From Sphingobacterium athyrii (GTDB taxonomy: Bacteria > Bacteroidota > Bacteroidia > Sphingobacteriales > Sphingobacteriaceae): a DNA stretch of 64,000 bases. This document shows, piece by piece, positions 1 to 9,622 of this stretch. A model generated the notes under the pieces. That model was not told the origin of the DNA. It ran no database searches and saw only the letters and a list, made by a program, of their open reading frames with translations. Positions within the stretch are counted from its first letter, which is position 1. Each line of letters begins with the position of its first letter. The stretch is from assembly GCF_003071065.1 (NCBI RefSeq), contig NZ_QCXX01000001.1, positions 558,001 to 622,000 of the forward strand. Direction: 5' to 3'. The translations under genes and the position numbers were made by a program.

Positions 1-480
1 TTCAACAGTATAGATTATCTCCTGAAACCTGTAGAGAAAAAAGAATTAGAAAATGCGCTGATCAAATTAGACAGTCTAAAACTTCAACAGACGAATCAGG
101 ACCCGATCCGGGGCTTATTGGATTTTATTTATCCAAAAGATTTCAGAACCCGATTTCTCCTACCCTACAAGGATGGTTATAAAACAATACTGGTAGAAGA
201 CATTCAATATTTTTATTCAGAGTTTAAGTTGACACATGCCAAATTGAAATGCGGCACGGTCGAAATTGTACCACAAACCTTAGAAGAACTGGAACAACAA
301 CTAAATTCCAAAGTTTTTTTCCGTGCCAATAGACAATTTATTGTGCATATAGACGCAATAAAGAGATTACATAATCATTTTAATGGCAAACTTAAAGTAG
401 AAATCAAATATAGCGAAGATGTCGAAATCCTCGTCAGCCGCGAAAAAGCACAACTCTTAAAAAACTGGCTGGATTATTAA
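1..480 (+). CDS. LytTR-family response regulator, 5' truncated by the window edge
   Basis: The reading frame is open from base 1, so the start lies outside the window. The first visible residues (DYLLKPVEKKEL) are the typical end of a receiver domain, with the conserved Lys-Pro pair that closes the phosphorylation pocket. From about residue 50 of the visible part to the end there is a LytTR DNA-binding domain, recognisable by the segment FFRANRQFIVHIDAIKRL. Proteins of this build are cytoplasmic transcription regulators, normally partnered with a LytS-like histidine kinase that would be encoded upstream. The next gene in the same direction is an RND efflux adaptor 231 bp away; control of that operon is possible but not shown. 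Confidence 0.93.
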   Translation, partial: FNSIDYLLKPVEKKELENALIKLDSLKLQQTNQDPIRGLLDFIYPKDFRTRFLLPYKDGYKTILVEDIQYFYSEFKLTHAKLKCGTVEIVPQTLEELEQQLNSKVFFRANRQFIVHIDAIKRLHNHFNGKLKVEIKYSEDVEILVSREKAQLLKNWLDY

Positions 481-710
481 TAGACAGCAGTCTTTAATTC
501 CAATTTTTTGGCCCCAATTAACAGGGTGAGATCAGTTCCGCGAGTAGCGTCTTTCTAAGGAAAACGACAAAAAAGCCCCATTCTGATTAAATAATATCAA
601 AATTCAGCGCATTATAGCTACGTTTCAGCAAGCAATTGTTACGTCTCGGTAGATTTCCTTACAACATCCCTTAAAAGAATTCTTTCTTTTGCTTTATATA
701 AAATGATAAA

Positions 711-1820
711 ATGGCACTAAGAACGATGACTTTAAAACCTATCCTTACATTTATTACAGCAGCTACATTATTATCGTCCTGTGGAGGTAACCAAGAACAA
801 CCGCAAGAGCAGGCAGTTACTGTTGACTTTATCGAACTATCCCCTGCACAGGCGGAAACAGAAAAAAAATATCCCGGCACATTAGAAGGTACGGTCAATG
901 TTGACGTAAAAGCTCAAGTAACGGGTTATCTGGAGCAGATCTATGTGAAGGAGGGGGATTACGTCACCAAAGGCCAAGCCCTTTTCAAAATAAAAGCAGA
1001 TGTATATAATGAACAAGTTAATAACAGCAGGGCAGCTTATCAGGCAGCGCTGTCCGCAGAGCAAAATGCCAAACTGGAAATTGAAAAAATCAAGCCCTTG
1101 GTAGAAGGTAAGGTGTACACCGAACTTCAACTTAAAACTGCCGAAGCAAATTACGCTGCTGCAAAAGCTCAGGTTGCACAGGCACAAGCGGCCTTAGGCT
1201 CCTCGCAAATCAATGCGCGATTTACCTTAATAAATGCTCCAGTAAGCGGATATATCGGGCGGATCCCAAATCGTATCGGAAATCTGATTACGGCTGCAGA
1301 TGCAACACCGTTGACAACATTGTCTGAAATCAATACCGTGAACGTCTATTTCTCCTTAAGCGAAGCTGATTTTATAACCTTTATGAAGGACCATAAAACA
1401 AAATCATCTCAGGATGATGCAACATTGATCCTGGCTGACGGTACAGTCTATAATCACCCTGGAAAAGTAGAAATGGCCAGCGGTAATATTGATAGGACGA
1501 CTGGTAGTATGACACTAAAGGCAATCTTTTCCAACCCGGACAAAATACTTCGTTCAGGCGGTTCAGCCAAAGTTGTCCTAAAAAAGGCTCATGACAATGT
1601 ATTGTTAGTTCCCATGGCAGCTGTTAAAGATATCCAGGACCGCTATTTTGTTTATGTCATCGGAGACAAAAACAAAATTGCCATGAAACAGATCGAGATT
1701 GCCGGAAATACGGCCAACGAGTATCTGCTCAAATCAGGTCTAACAGCGGGTGAAAAAATCGTAATGAATCGAATTGATATGCTTAATGACGGAATGCAGG
1801 TTCAACCTACTAAGAAATAA
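711..1820 (+). CDS. RND efflux periplasmic adaptor (membrane fusion protein), copy 1
   Basis: This 369-residue adaptor links an inner-membrane RND pump to an outer-membrane channel. The N terminus is a lipoprotein signal with the lipobox LSSC (lipidated Cys24), so the protein is probably anchored in the periplasm. The pattern GYLEQIYVKEGDYVTKGQ near residues 70-90 is the first half of the split biotinyl-lipoyl domain. A coiled-coil hairpin rich in Ala, Glu and Lys follows (about 100-160), then the second lipoyl half ending INAPVSGYIGRIPNRIG, and beta-barrel and membrane-proximal domains. An internal ATG at 726 is an equally plausible start because the signal peptide is complete from there. 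It is the first gene of a three-gene operon with 36 bp to the pump gene. Confidence 0.93.
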   Translation: MALRTMTLKPILTFITAATLLSSCGGNQEQPQEQAVTVDFIELSPAQAETEKKYPGTLEGTVNVDVKAQVTGYLEQIYVKEGDYVTKGQALFKIKADVYNEQVNNSRAAYQAALSAEQNAKLEIEKIKPLVEGKVYTELQLKTAEANYAAAKAQVAQAQAALGSSQINARFTLINAPVSGYIGRIPNRIGNLITAADATPLTTLSEINTVNVYFSLSEADFITFMKDHKTKSSQDDATLILADGTVYNHPGKVEMASGNIDRTTGSMTLKAIFSNPDKILRSGGSAKVVLKKAHDNVLLVPMAAVKDIQDRYFVYVIGDKNKIAMKQIEIAGNTANEYLLKSGLTAGEKIVMNRIDMLNDGMQVQPTKK

Positions 1821-1856
1821 GAACCTGTAGTAGATTTATCTAAAATTTAAAATAAA

Positions 1857-4800
1857 ATGCTGAAGAAATTTATTGACAGGCCAGTTTTGGCAACTGTTAT
1901 ATCTATCATATTTGTCATACTCGGAATCATCGGTCTACTCAGGTTACCACAGACACGGTTCCCGGACATCGCTCCACCCACTGTCCAAGTGACAGGAAGT
2001 TACCCCGGCGGTAATAGTGAAACCGTACTACGCTCAGTTGTTACACCACTGGAAGAACAGATCAACGGTGTGGAGGACATGGAATATATTACCTCAACGG
2101 CCAGTAATGACGGTACATTTTCGGTGCGTATCGTCTTCAAGGCTGGGGTAAATCCAGATCAGGCAGCAGTAAACGTACAAAACAGGGTGCAGCAGGCTAC
2201 TCCAATTTTGCCACAGGAAGTGGTCCGTATGGGATTGACGACTTCCAAACAGCAGAATAGCATGATCATGATTTTCAATATCTATACCGTAGATAACAAA
2301 AAATATGATGAATTATTCCTGCAGAACTATGTCAACATTAACCTGATCCCACAGATCAAACGTGTTCCCGGCGTGGGCCAGGCCATGGTATTTGGCTCCA
2401 AAGACTACTCCATGCGCGTTTGGCTGAACCCTCAGAAAATGGCAAGTTACGGTCTTGTACCTCAAGAGGTCATCGCCGCTATTTCTAAACAAAGTCTGGA
2501 ATCTGCCCCGGGAAAATTAGGTGAAGAATCAAAAGCACCCCTGGAATATGTCATTCGATATAAAGGGAAAAAGAACCTTCCGGAACAGTATGAAAACATT
2601 ATTGTCAAAAATAATGATGTTCAGATCGTCCGGCTAAAAGATGTTGCCCGGATAGAATTTGGTTCGATCAGCTATAGCGGTAACTCGCAAAATAATGGTT
2701 TGAACACGGTTACAATCGGTATTTTCCAGACTTCTGGTTCCAATGCCAATGAAATCGAAATAGGGATCGATAAACAGATCGAAATAGCACAACGCTCTTT
2801 TCCTCCCGGCATCAAGATCTTTAAACTGATCAGTACCAAGGAACGTCTGGATGAAAGTACCGCTCAAGTACGTTCTACATTAATTGAAGCATTCATTTTG
2901 GTCTTTTTGGTTGTGTTCTTATTCCTGCAGGATATCCGATCGACCATTATCCCCGCAATTGCGGTACCAGTTGCCATCGTGGGAACGTTCTTTTTCTTGC
3001 TGGTATTTGGTTTTACCATCAATATATTGACCCTTTTCGCCTTGGTATTGGCGATCGGTATTGTCGTCGACGACGCCATTGTTGTCGTCGAAGCCGTCCA
3101 TGGCAAGATGGAAACATCGACCATGACCGGTAATGAGGCCACACACAGTGCCATGGGCGAAATAACTGGTGCCGTAATCTCGATTACCTTGGTCATGTGC
3201 GCTGTATTTATTCCGATCGGTTTTATGACGGGTTCATCGGGAATGTTTTATAAGCAATTTGCCTATACGCTAGTTATCGCTATTGTAATTTCGGCAATCA
3301 ATGCGCTTACATTGACCCCAGCACTATGTGCCTTGTTACTGAAAAACACACATGCCGAAAATCACAACGGGCAAACGCAGAAAGCAGGATTCTCCCAGCG
3401 GTTTTTCAAAGCATTTAATGCTGGTTTTGAGAACATGACAAATAGATATGTTGGTTCACTGAAATTCCTCGTTAAGAGAAAATGGATAGCAGCTTTATTA
3501 ATTATCACCACGATAGCTGCTGCAGGATATTTGATGACGAGTACCTCAAAAAGCTTTGTTCCAATGGAAGATGACAACTTTGTCGTGTACAGTTTGGAGA
3601 TGCCGCCGGGAACCGGTCTCGATCGGACGACAAAAGCCGTGGAAAAAATAGAAAAGCTACTCGCTGACCTACCCGCTATTGAAAGTCACACAAGTATAAC
3701 GGGTTTCAATATGATCGGGAACAACTCCAGTGCGGCATATGCAACAGGATTCATCCGTCTAAAGGATAAGAAAAAACGTGGTGAAATGAACGATATTGAT
3801 CAGATCCATCAGGTGATTTCTGAAAAGCTGACCACTGTCAAAGAAGGTAATGCAATGGCCTTCCGCTCCCCTCCTGTTGACGGTTACGGTATGATGAACG
3901 GGGCCGAACTTGTACTGCAGGATAGAGCCGGTAAATCCCCGGTGGAGCTTAAAGCGATGTCCGATTCTGTTATTGCTAAGATCATGCAACAACCGGGTGT
4001 GCAATTTGCTTATACCATGTTTAGAGCGGATTACCCTCAAATGGAACTGGAAGTTGACGAGGATAAAGCTGCCCAGCTTGGAGTCGATGTCAGTGAAATG
4101 CTTTCTTCGGTCCAGACCTATTTTGCGGGCGATCAATCATTGAATTTCAATCGCTTTGGTAAATTCTATCGTATTGCCGTAAAAGCAGATGGAATTTTTA
4201 GAACAGATAAGGACGCATTCAATGAAATATTTATCAAGAATAACAAAGGGGAAATGCTGCCCGTAAATACATTGGTAACACTACGTAAAGTCTATGGACC
4301 AGAATCCGTAACACGCTACAACCTGTACAACTCACTCACCATAAATGTCGTTAGTAATCCGGGCATCAGTAACGGAGCTATTATGGAAACATTGGAGAAA
4401 AACGTATTGAACAAGCTACCCGGAGACTATAGTTACGAATGGACAGGACTTAGCCTTGAAGAAAAATCTTCCGGCAATCAGACGATGATCATTTTGACAT
4501 TGAGCTTATTGTTCGTCTACTTCTTGCTTTCCGCTCAATATGAAAGTTACCTATTGCCGTTGGCAGTTCTGTTATCGATTCCGACAGGGATTATAGGATC
4601 GTTCTTAGGAACACGTGCTATCGGTCTGGACAATAATATATACGTTCAAGTCGGATTGATTATGCTAATTGGTCTCTTGGCCAAGAATGCGATTCTCATC
4701 GTTGAGTTTGCTTTGCAGCGTAGACGTGCAGGTTCTTCACTCCTTGATTCGGCTCTGGAGGGTGCCAAAGCACGTCTAAGACCGATCTTAATGACCTCAT

Positions 4801-5006
4801 TGGCTTTTATAGCAGGTATGATCCCATTGATGTTCGCATCGGGCGGAACAGCAACAGGCAACCACTCCATCAGCACCGGAGCAGCAATGGGGATGTTAAG
4901 CGGTGTGATCCTGGGTGTGATCGTTATACCTCTATTATACCTGGTGTTTCAATATTTGCAGGAGAAGGTTTCAAGTAAAAAACTCGTGGATAAGACAAAC
5001 CATTAA
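1857..5006 (+). CDS. RND-family (HAE1/AcrB-like) multidrug efflux permease, copy 1
   Basis: The protein has 1049 residues, full length for the hydrophobe/amphiphile efflux family. It starts with the characteristic first membrane helix (FIDRPVLATVISIIFVILG) and has the two large periplasmic loops separated by two blocks of membrane helices. The motif GIVVDDAIVVVEA in TM4 carries the paired aspartates of the proton relay. The N-terminal PxTRFPDIAPP motif is typical of Bacteroidota members. It uses the proton motive force to expel hydrophobic compounds from the inner membrane and periplasm. It lies between its adaptor and outer-membrane factor, with 1 bp to the latter, so co-transcription is very likely. 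The substrate cannot be predicted. Confidence 0.96.
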   Translation: MLKKFIDRPVLATVISIIFVILGIIGLLRLPQTRFPDIAPPTVQVTGSYPGGNSETVLRSVVTPLEEQINGVEDMEYITSTASNDGTFSVRIVFKAGVNPDQAAVNVQNRVQQATPILPQEVVRMGLTTSKQQNSMIMIFNIYTVDNKKYDELFLQNYVNINLIPQIKRVPGVGQAMVFGSKDYSMRVWLNPQKMASYGLVPQEVIAAISKQSLESAPGKLGEESKAPLEYVIRYKGKKNLPEQYENIIVKNNDVQIVRLKDVARIEFGSISYSGNSQNNGLNTVTIGIFQTSGSNANEIEIGIDKQIEIAQRSFPPGIKIFKLISTKERLDESTAQVRSTLIEAFILVFLVVFLFLQDIRSTIIPAIAVPVAIVGTFFFLLVFGFTINILTLFALVLAIGIVVDDAIVVVEAVHGKMETSTMTGNEATHSAMGEITGAVISITLVMCAVFIPIGFMTGSSGMFYKQFAYTLVIAIVISAINALTLTPALCALLLKNTHAENHNGQTQKAGFSQRFFKAFNAGFENMTNRYVGSLKFLVKRKWIAALLIITTIAAAGYLMTSTSKSFVPMEDDNFVVYSLEMPPGTGLDRTTKAVEKIEKLLADLPAIESHTSITGFNMIGNNSSAAYATGFIRLKDKKKRGEMNDIDQIHQVISEKLTTVKEGNAMAFRSPPVDGYGMMNGAELVLQDRAGKSPVELKAMSDSVIAKIMQQPGVQFAYTMFRADYPQMELEVDEDKAAQLGVDVSEMLSSVQTYFAGDQSLNFNRFGKFYRIAVKADGIFRTDKDAFNEIFIKNNKGEMLPVNTLVTLRKVYGPESVTRYNLYNSLTINVVSNPGISNGAIMETLEKNVLNKLPGDYSYEWTGLSLEEKSSGNQTMIILTLSLLFVYFLLSAQYESYLLPLAVLLSIPTGIIGSFLGTRAIGLDNNIYVQVGLIMLIGLLAKNAILIVEFALQRRRAGSSLLDSALEGAKARLRPILMTSLAFIAGMIPLMFASGGTATGNHSISTGAAMGMLSGVILGVIVIPLLYLVFQYLQEKVSSKKLVDKTNH

Positions 5007-5007
5007 A

Positions 5008-6432
5008 ATGAAAAAATTTCACCAATATATTATCATATTAGCAGGCACTTCCCTACTGCTCGCTTCATGCAGTGTGGGCAAAAAATATACACGTCAGGAC
5101 ATGGAGCTACCGGAAAATTTCAGAAATAACGAAATTGTCCTGACTTCCGATACACTAGCATTATCATGGCGCAAGTTTGTGAAGGATTCCAATCTGACTG
5201 CACTCATAACGAAAGCACTGGTTAAAAACACGGATGTAAGTGTGGCACTGCTTAGTATGCAACAGCTGGAGCTCGCTTATAAACAATCAAAAAAGGGTTT
5301 GTTGCCGACACTTGACCTAAATTTGGGCGCGAATAGAACTTGGCTATCCACCAATTCCCTCAATGGTTCCCTCAGTGATCAATTTATCGGAACACCCTAT
5401 ATGGATGACTACAGCGCTACGCTCAGGCTTGCCTGGGAAGCAGACATCTGGGGAAAGGCAAAAATGCAGAAAGAAGAAGCTTTAGCAAATTTCTTTGGAC
5501 AGAAGGAAAATTTATCTGCATTAAAGACCCGCATTATTGTTCAGGTTATCCAATCTTACTACAATTTGATCGCATTGGATGAACAGCTAAAGATTGCACA
5601 AAAAAACGTTCAGCTTAGTGACAGTACATTGGCGATGATACGCCTCCAATATAATTCTTCACTCGTGAGTTCGTTAGCTGTTGAACAAGCCGAAGCCCAA
5701 AAGAAAACTGCAGAATTGCTGATTCCTTTGGCAGACCAGAATATTGCCGTGGAAGAAAATGCCCTAAGCATTCTCTGTGGCGGTTTTCCTGATAAAATTC
5801 AGCGCTCCGAAGATCTTGATGCAACATTCGTCAACGAAACAGTAGCAACCGGTGTTCCTGCCGAACTGCTTAGCCGGAGACCCGACGTAAAAGCAGCTGA
5901 ATATGCTATTGTCGCCGCTAATAGTAAAATGGGATTAGCGAAAGCTGCAATGTATCCTTCAATAAGTTTAACACCTTCGATCGGAACGAACTCCTTTCAG
6001 TTCAATCGCTGGTTTGATCTGCCGGGTTCAATAGTGAAAACAATAGCTGGCAACATCACCCAGCCCATTTTTCAAAAAGGTGCATTAAAAACGAACTATG
6101 ACATCTCGGTAATCGAGCGGGAGAAATTGGCGGTACAGTTCAAACAATCCGTTATGCTCGCGGTTTCGGAAGTATCGGATGCCTTGGCTAAAATTAAACA
6201 TAGCGAAAGGAGGTTACAACTGATTGAAGCTAAATCCAAATCATTGGCCAAAGCGACTTCGGATGCTGCGCTCTTATACAAAAGTGGCATGGCAAATTAT
6301 TTGGAGGTCATAACCGCACAAAACAATGCTTTACAAAATGATCTCGAACATATTAGCATAAAGCGGGAAAAACTAAACGCAGTGGTGGATCTTTACCGCG
6401 CATTGGGTGGAGTTAACGATACCGAACAGTAA
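5008..6432 (+). CDS. TolC/NodT-type outer-membrane efflux lipoprotein, copy 1
   Basis: The 474-residue product begins with a lipoprotein signal (LLASC, lipidated Cys21) and continues as an outer-membrane efflux protein with two repeats of long alpha-helical hairpins. Typical family segments are seen: DYSATLRLAWEADIWGK near residue 135, the LLSRRPDVKAAE motif near 285, and the C-terminal YKSGMANYLEVITAQ near 430. Trimers of this family form the channel through the outer membrane. Only one base separates it from the pump stop codon, and a strong hairpin terminator follows 64 bp after its stop, closing the operon. Confidence 0.95.
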   Translation: MKKFHQYIIILAGTSLLLASCSVGKKYTRQDMELPENFRNNEIVLTSDTLALSWRKFVKDSNLTALITKALVKNTDVSVALLSMQQLELAYKQSKKGLLPTLDLNLGANRTWLSTNSLNGSLSDQFIGTPYMDDYSATLRLAWEADIWGKAKMQKEEALANFFGQKENLSALKTRIIVQVIQSYYNLIALDEQLKIAQKNVQLSDSTLAMIRLQYNSSLVSSLAVEQAEAQKKTAELLIPLADQNIAVEENALSILCGGFPDKIQRSEDLDATFVNETVATGVPAELLSRRPDVKAAEYAIVAANSKMGLAKAAMYPSISLTPSIGTNSFQFNRWFDLPGSIVKTIAGNITQPIFQKGALKTNYDISVIEREKLAVQFKQSVMLAVSEVSDALAKIKHSERRLQLIEAKSKSLAKATSDAALLYKSGMANYLEVITAQNNALQNDLEHISIKREKLNAVVDLYRALGGVNDTEQ

Positions 6433-6495
6433 CGGGATAAGCATAAGGTTTTCTTCAGACGATTTTGGGCATATCCATGTTATCAAAGTTTAATC

Positions 6496-6529
6496 AACGG
6501 GGGCTGATGAAAATTAGCCCCCGTTTTTG
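6496..6529 (+). terminator. Rho-independent terminator of RND operon 1
   Basis: A perfect 10-bp stem (AACGGGGGCT at 6496-6505 and AGCCCCCGTT at 6516-6525) with a 10-nt loop runs straight into a T-tract. It sits 64 bp downstream of the outer-membrane factor gene. Confidence 0.92.
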
Positions 6530-6806
6530 GCAGATACCCTCACCACAAATACAATCACCCAAATGGATCCTTGCTATTTTTCATTCATCAAAATTAAACC
6601 ATTAAATTTTCTTATCTTCGGATAAGAAATAGAATGTTATGAACAGAACAAGCTGTCTTCCTCCTCCAATCGTTTAATATTTGCTAAAATATTAATAAAG
6701 TATGGCACCGAATAATCGGCTAATTGCCCATGCCTTAAATTCTCAATCAAATTTTATAACAATAAATATCTGTCTTTTTTAAGATAGATCTGGAAGACAA
6801 CATCTT
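6530..6806. other. Intergenic stretch with a UUCG-capped hairpin
   Basis: No coding frame with a plausible start is seen between the terminator and the DMT transporter gene. The notable structure is a perfect 8-bp stem TTCTTATC / GATAAGAA (6609-6616 and 6621-6628) closed by the very stable TTCG tetraloop. It is not followed by a T-tract, so it is not an obvious terminator. The segment TATCTTCG within it is one base off the TAnnTTTG promoter box. Its role is unknown. Confidence 0.4.
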
Positions 6807-7673
6807 ATGAAACATTCATATTTCATACTGCATCTTGCTGTGGTATGTTTAGGTATATCGGGCGTATTGGGCAAGGTCATCAGTCTCAATGAAGGTATGC
6901 TAACCTGGTATCGGGTATTTTTCGCTGCTATTTTTCTATTTTTTATTTTAAAATGGTTTAAAATTCCACATCAGATCAGCTTAGCTGAAAAATTAGCTAT
7001 CGCAAAAAATGGGCTTTTGGTTACAGCTTCCTGGCTACTTTTTTATGCAAGTATCAAATATTCCAATATTTCCATTGGCGTAGTCTGTTACTGCATGGCT
7101 AGTTTCTTTACCGCAATCTTTGCTCCAATGATCAACAGAACAAGGTTTAAACGTTCGGAGTTTCTGCTGAGTGGACTTACACTATGTGGCATAGCATCGA
7201 TATTTCATTTCGATACAGCGCATCAATTGGGTATTATCTTGGGAATCATTTCACCAGCATTCGCTTCGCTTTACGCGATTTATAATGAACGTTTGGTCAA
7301 ACGATACAATAGTATAATCATCAATTATTATCAAATGATCGGCGGGACTATCGGCCTGGGTCTGCTCCTTCCCGGCTATCTTTATTATTATCCCATGTCC
7401 TCTTTTATCCCGAGTTTAACGGATATGCTGTACCTCCTCATTTTGTCCCTCTTTTGTACCGTTGCCGTATATATCGCTTTCACAGAAATTTTAAAGAGAA
7501 TTTCTGCTTTTACGCTCAATTTAAGCCTTAACCTCGAACCTGTGTATGCTATCCTAATTGCATTTTTTTTCTTTCATGAATCCAAAGAACTCAATCTATC
7601 ATTCTATTTCGGACTTTCATTGGTTATGCTCTCTGTGTTTATCCAGGCACTCCTCGGTAGAAAAAGAGAATAA
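6807..7673 (+). CDS. EamA/DMT-superfamily transporter
   Basis: The 288-residue protein has about ten hydrophobic helices arranged as two EamA halves (roughly 5-135 and 145-285). This is the standard build of drug/metabolite transporters of the RhaT/YdcZ type. An early glycine-rich helix (CLGISGVLGKVISLNEGM) and the central FASLYAIYNERLVKRY segment are typical of DMT permeases in Bacteroidota. It is probably an inner-membrane exporter or importer of small metabolites; the substrate cannot be read from the sequence. It stands alone, between the RND operon and a VOC gene. Confidence 0.9.
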   Translation: MKHSYFILHLAVVCLGISGVLGKVISLNEGMLTWYRVFFAAIFLFFILKWFKIPHQISLAEKLAIAKNGLLVTASWLLFYASIKYSNISIGVVCYCMASFFTAIFAPMINRTRFKRSEFLLSGLTLCGIASIFHFDTAHQLGIILGIISPAFASLYAIYNERLVKRYNSIIINYYQMIGGTIGLGLLLPGYLYYYPMSSFIPSLTDMLYLLILSLFCTVAVYIAFTEILKRISAFTLNLSLNLEPVYAILIAFFFFHESKELNLSFYFGLSLVMLSVFIQALLGRKRE

Positions 7674-7786
7674 TCGAGATTTTGATATAACATAAAGACG
7701 ATGAAATCGTTTAGCACGAATTAAGAACAGATTCATGAGATATGTCCAAAAATTTGTTCGGGCAAAGTCTTATATTTATATCATAT

Positions 7787-7826
7787 CGAAAGCTCACTTG
7801 CAATAAGAAATTCAAGTGAGCTTTCG
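7787..7826. promoter_or_regulatory. Perfect 14-bp inverted repeat before the VOC gene
   Basis: CGAAAGCTCACTTG at 7787-7800 is repeated as its exact reverse complement at 7813-7826, with a 12-nt spacer. It lies 28 bp before the ATG of the VOC gene. No T-tract follows on either strand, so a simple terminator is unlikely. It could be an operator or an mRNA leader hairpin. Confidence 0.6.
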
Positions 7827-7854
7827 AAAAAATGAACATCACTTAGACAATATT

Positions 7855-8220
7855 ATGAGCAATTCTTCTTCAGACAACAAACTTATCCATGAGCAAATTC
7901 AATATCTTGAATTTATATCAAGCGATCTTGAAAGAGCTAAACAATTCTATTCAGCAAGTTTTGGCTGGAGCTTTACAGATTACGGTCCTGAGTATACGGC
8001 CTTTGACGGTAAATATGTGGATGGAGGTTTTACGGTTGGAACACCGATAAACGGCAGTATTTTAGTCGTTCTTTACTCGAATGATTTGGTCGCTACGCGT
8101 GACAAAGTCACTCAGGCCGGGGGTGTCATTGTCAAAGACATCTTTAGCTTTCCTGGTGGCAAAAGATTCCAATTTAAAGACCCCGACGGCTATGAGCTGG
8201 CTGTATGGGCAACAGAATAG
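7855..8220 (+). CDS. VOC-family (glyoxalase/bleomycin-resistance fold) protein
   Basis: From the ATG at 7855 the product has 121 residues, the normal size of a single-domain VOC protein. A GTG 39 bp upstream is also in frame, but it lies inside the inverted repeat and adds no recognisable fold. The N-terminal beta-strand and helix (YLEFISSDLERAKQFYSASF) and the C-terminal FKDPDGYELAVW are hallmark VOC elements; the final Glu is a usual metal ligand position. The first metal ligand position, often His, is not obvious, so catalytic activity is uncertain. It is monocistronic and followed by a hairpin terminator. Confidence 0.88.
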   Translation: MSNSSSDNKLIHEQIQYLEFISSDLERAKQFYSASFGWSFTDYGPEYTAFDGKYVDGGFTVGTPINGSILVVLYSNDLVATRDKVTQAGGVIVKDIFSFPGGKRFQFKDPDGYELAVWATE

Positions 8221-8254
8221 ACCGATCAGACAGGCGAATAGCATAAAACACAAG

Positions 8255-8280
8255 GGGCTTAATAAATTAAGCCCTTTTTT
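8255..8280 (+). terminator. Terminator after the VOC gene
   Basis: The stem GGGCTTAA (8255-8262) and TTAAGCCC (8267-8274) has a TAAA loop and is followed by six T residues. It overlaps the stop codon of the convergent helicase gene. Confidence 0.88.
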
Positions 8281-9496
8281 GTTTCTGATAATTTTTATTT
8301 CTGTTCTTATTGGAACGTCTTCGATTTTGCGAATTGCCGCTTTTCTTTGTAGGATTATATTCAGGTCCAGCCTCAAAGCCCTCCGGTAAAGCGATTTGTT
8401 CTACAGGATAACCGATCAGGTTTTCAATCTGAGAAAAACGTTGCTGATCTTTGTCATTCACAAAAGTAATGGCAGTACCTGTTGTTGCAGCTCTCGCTGT
8501 ACGGCCGATACGGTGTACATAATCCTCAGGATCTGGCGGAACATCATAATTTACAACCAGACTGATCCCTACGATATCGATACCGCGCGAAATTACATCT
8601 GTCCCGACAAGTACCCTCACCTGCCGTGATCTAAATCTGCTCATGATATCCTCACGCTTCGCCTGTTCGAGATCAGAATGAAAACCTTCTGCGTCTATTC
8701 CCTGTTTTTGCAGTTCTTGCGCCAATAATTTAACTGTAGTTTTTTGTGAGGCAAAAATGATGACAGAGACATAATTAACATCCTGTAAGATAATCTTCAA
8801 TAGATCCATCTTTTGCTTATCATATACAAGATATGCACGCTGATCTATACCTTCCGAAGGTTTTGAAATGGCGATATTGACTTCAACGGGTTTAGAAAGA
8901 ATCTTTCTCGCAAAATTTCGGATTTTGAGGGGCATCGTCGCGGAAAAAAGCAGCATTTGCTTTTTCTTTGGCAGATAGCTGACAATGCGTAATATATCAT
9001 CCTGAAACCCCATATCCAGCATACTGTCCGCTTCATCCAGCACAAAATGCGTCAGATGGGTTAAATCGACTTTCATTGAGGTAAGGTGACTAATTAGTCG
9101 ACCAGGGGTAGCGACAATAATATTAACGCCCTCCCGGATAGCACGTTTCTGCTGTTCGTAACCCATACCGTCACCACCTCCGTAGATCGAGATGGAAGTT
9201 GCCCCCGTATAATAGGACATCCCCATGATCTGTTGATCTATTTGCAATGCCAGTTCCCTTGTCGGAACAAGTATAATCGCACGTATGTATTCTTTAGCAT
9301 CCCTAGCGACTGCATCTAAAATTGGCAACATATATGCCGCCGTTTTTCCCGTGCCTGTCTGCGCACAGGCAATCATATCGCTTCCTTCCTTTATGACGGG
9401 AATTGTCTGTTCTTGAATAGGCGTAGCCTCTTCAAACATCATGCTTTCTAAGCCCTCTTCCAATTCCGGAACAAAACCAAATTCAGTAAATCTCAA
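8267..9496 (-). CDS. DEAD-box ATP-dependent RNA helicase
   Basis: The 409-residue protein carries the ordered helicase motifs: Q-motif PIQEQ near residue 26, Walker A AQTGTGKT (45-52), PTRELA (78-83), TPGR (130-133), DEAD (154-157), SAT (185-187) and HRIGRTAR (328-335). A basic, Asn/Lys/Arg/Gln-rich tail of about 30 residues follows, as in RhlE-type enzymes that remodel ribosomal or structured RNA. The start codon is TTG at 9494-9496: the family's conserved first residues (RFTEFGF) begin immediately after it and no ATG is available upstream. Its 3' end meets the VOC gene terminator. Confidence 0.95.
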   Translation of the reverse strand: MRFTEFGFVPELEEGLESMMFEEATPIQEQTIPVIKEGSDMIACAQTGTGKTAAYMLPILDAVARDAKEYIRAIILVPTRELALQIDQQIMGMSYYTGATSISIYGGGDGMGYEQQKRAIREGVNIIVATPGRLISHLTSMKVDLTHLTHFVLDEADSMLDMGFQDDILRIVSYLPKKKQMLLFSATMPLKIRNFARKILSKPVEVNIAISKPSEGIDQRAYLVYDKQKMDLLKIILQDVNYVSVIIFASQKTTVKLLAQELQKQGIDAEGFHSDLEQAKREDIMSRFRSRQVRVLVGTDVISRGIDIVGISLVVNYDVPPDPEDYVHRIGRTARAATTGTAITFVNDKDQQRFSQIENLIGYPVEQIALPEGFEAGPEYNPTKKSGNSQNRRRSNKNRNKNYQKQKRA

Positions 9497-9622
9497 ATTT
9501 TATTATTTTATTAAATATGTGCTAAGTTACTAAAACTAATCTATATATGAGGTCAGCTTTTACTCGCCAAAGGACTATACCGAAAATAAACCTGCTGACA
9601 GCATTTTAAATCCATGCCATTT

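Noticed and set aside
2864..3196. Open minus-strand frame of 110 codons inside RND pump 1
   Set aside because: It lies antisense to strongly conserved membrane helices of the pump; a matching frame occurs at the same place in pump 2 (34861-35193), as expected from shared codon patterns, and the composition is not protein-like.
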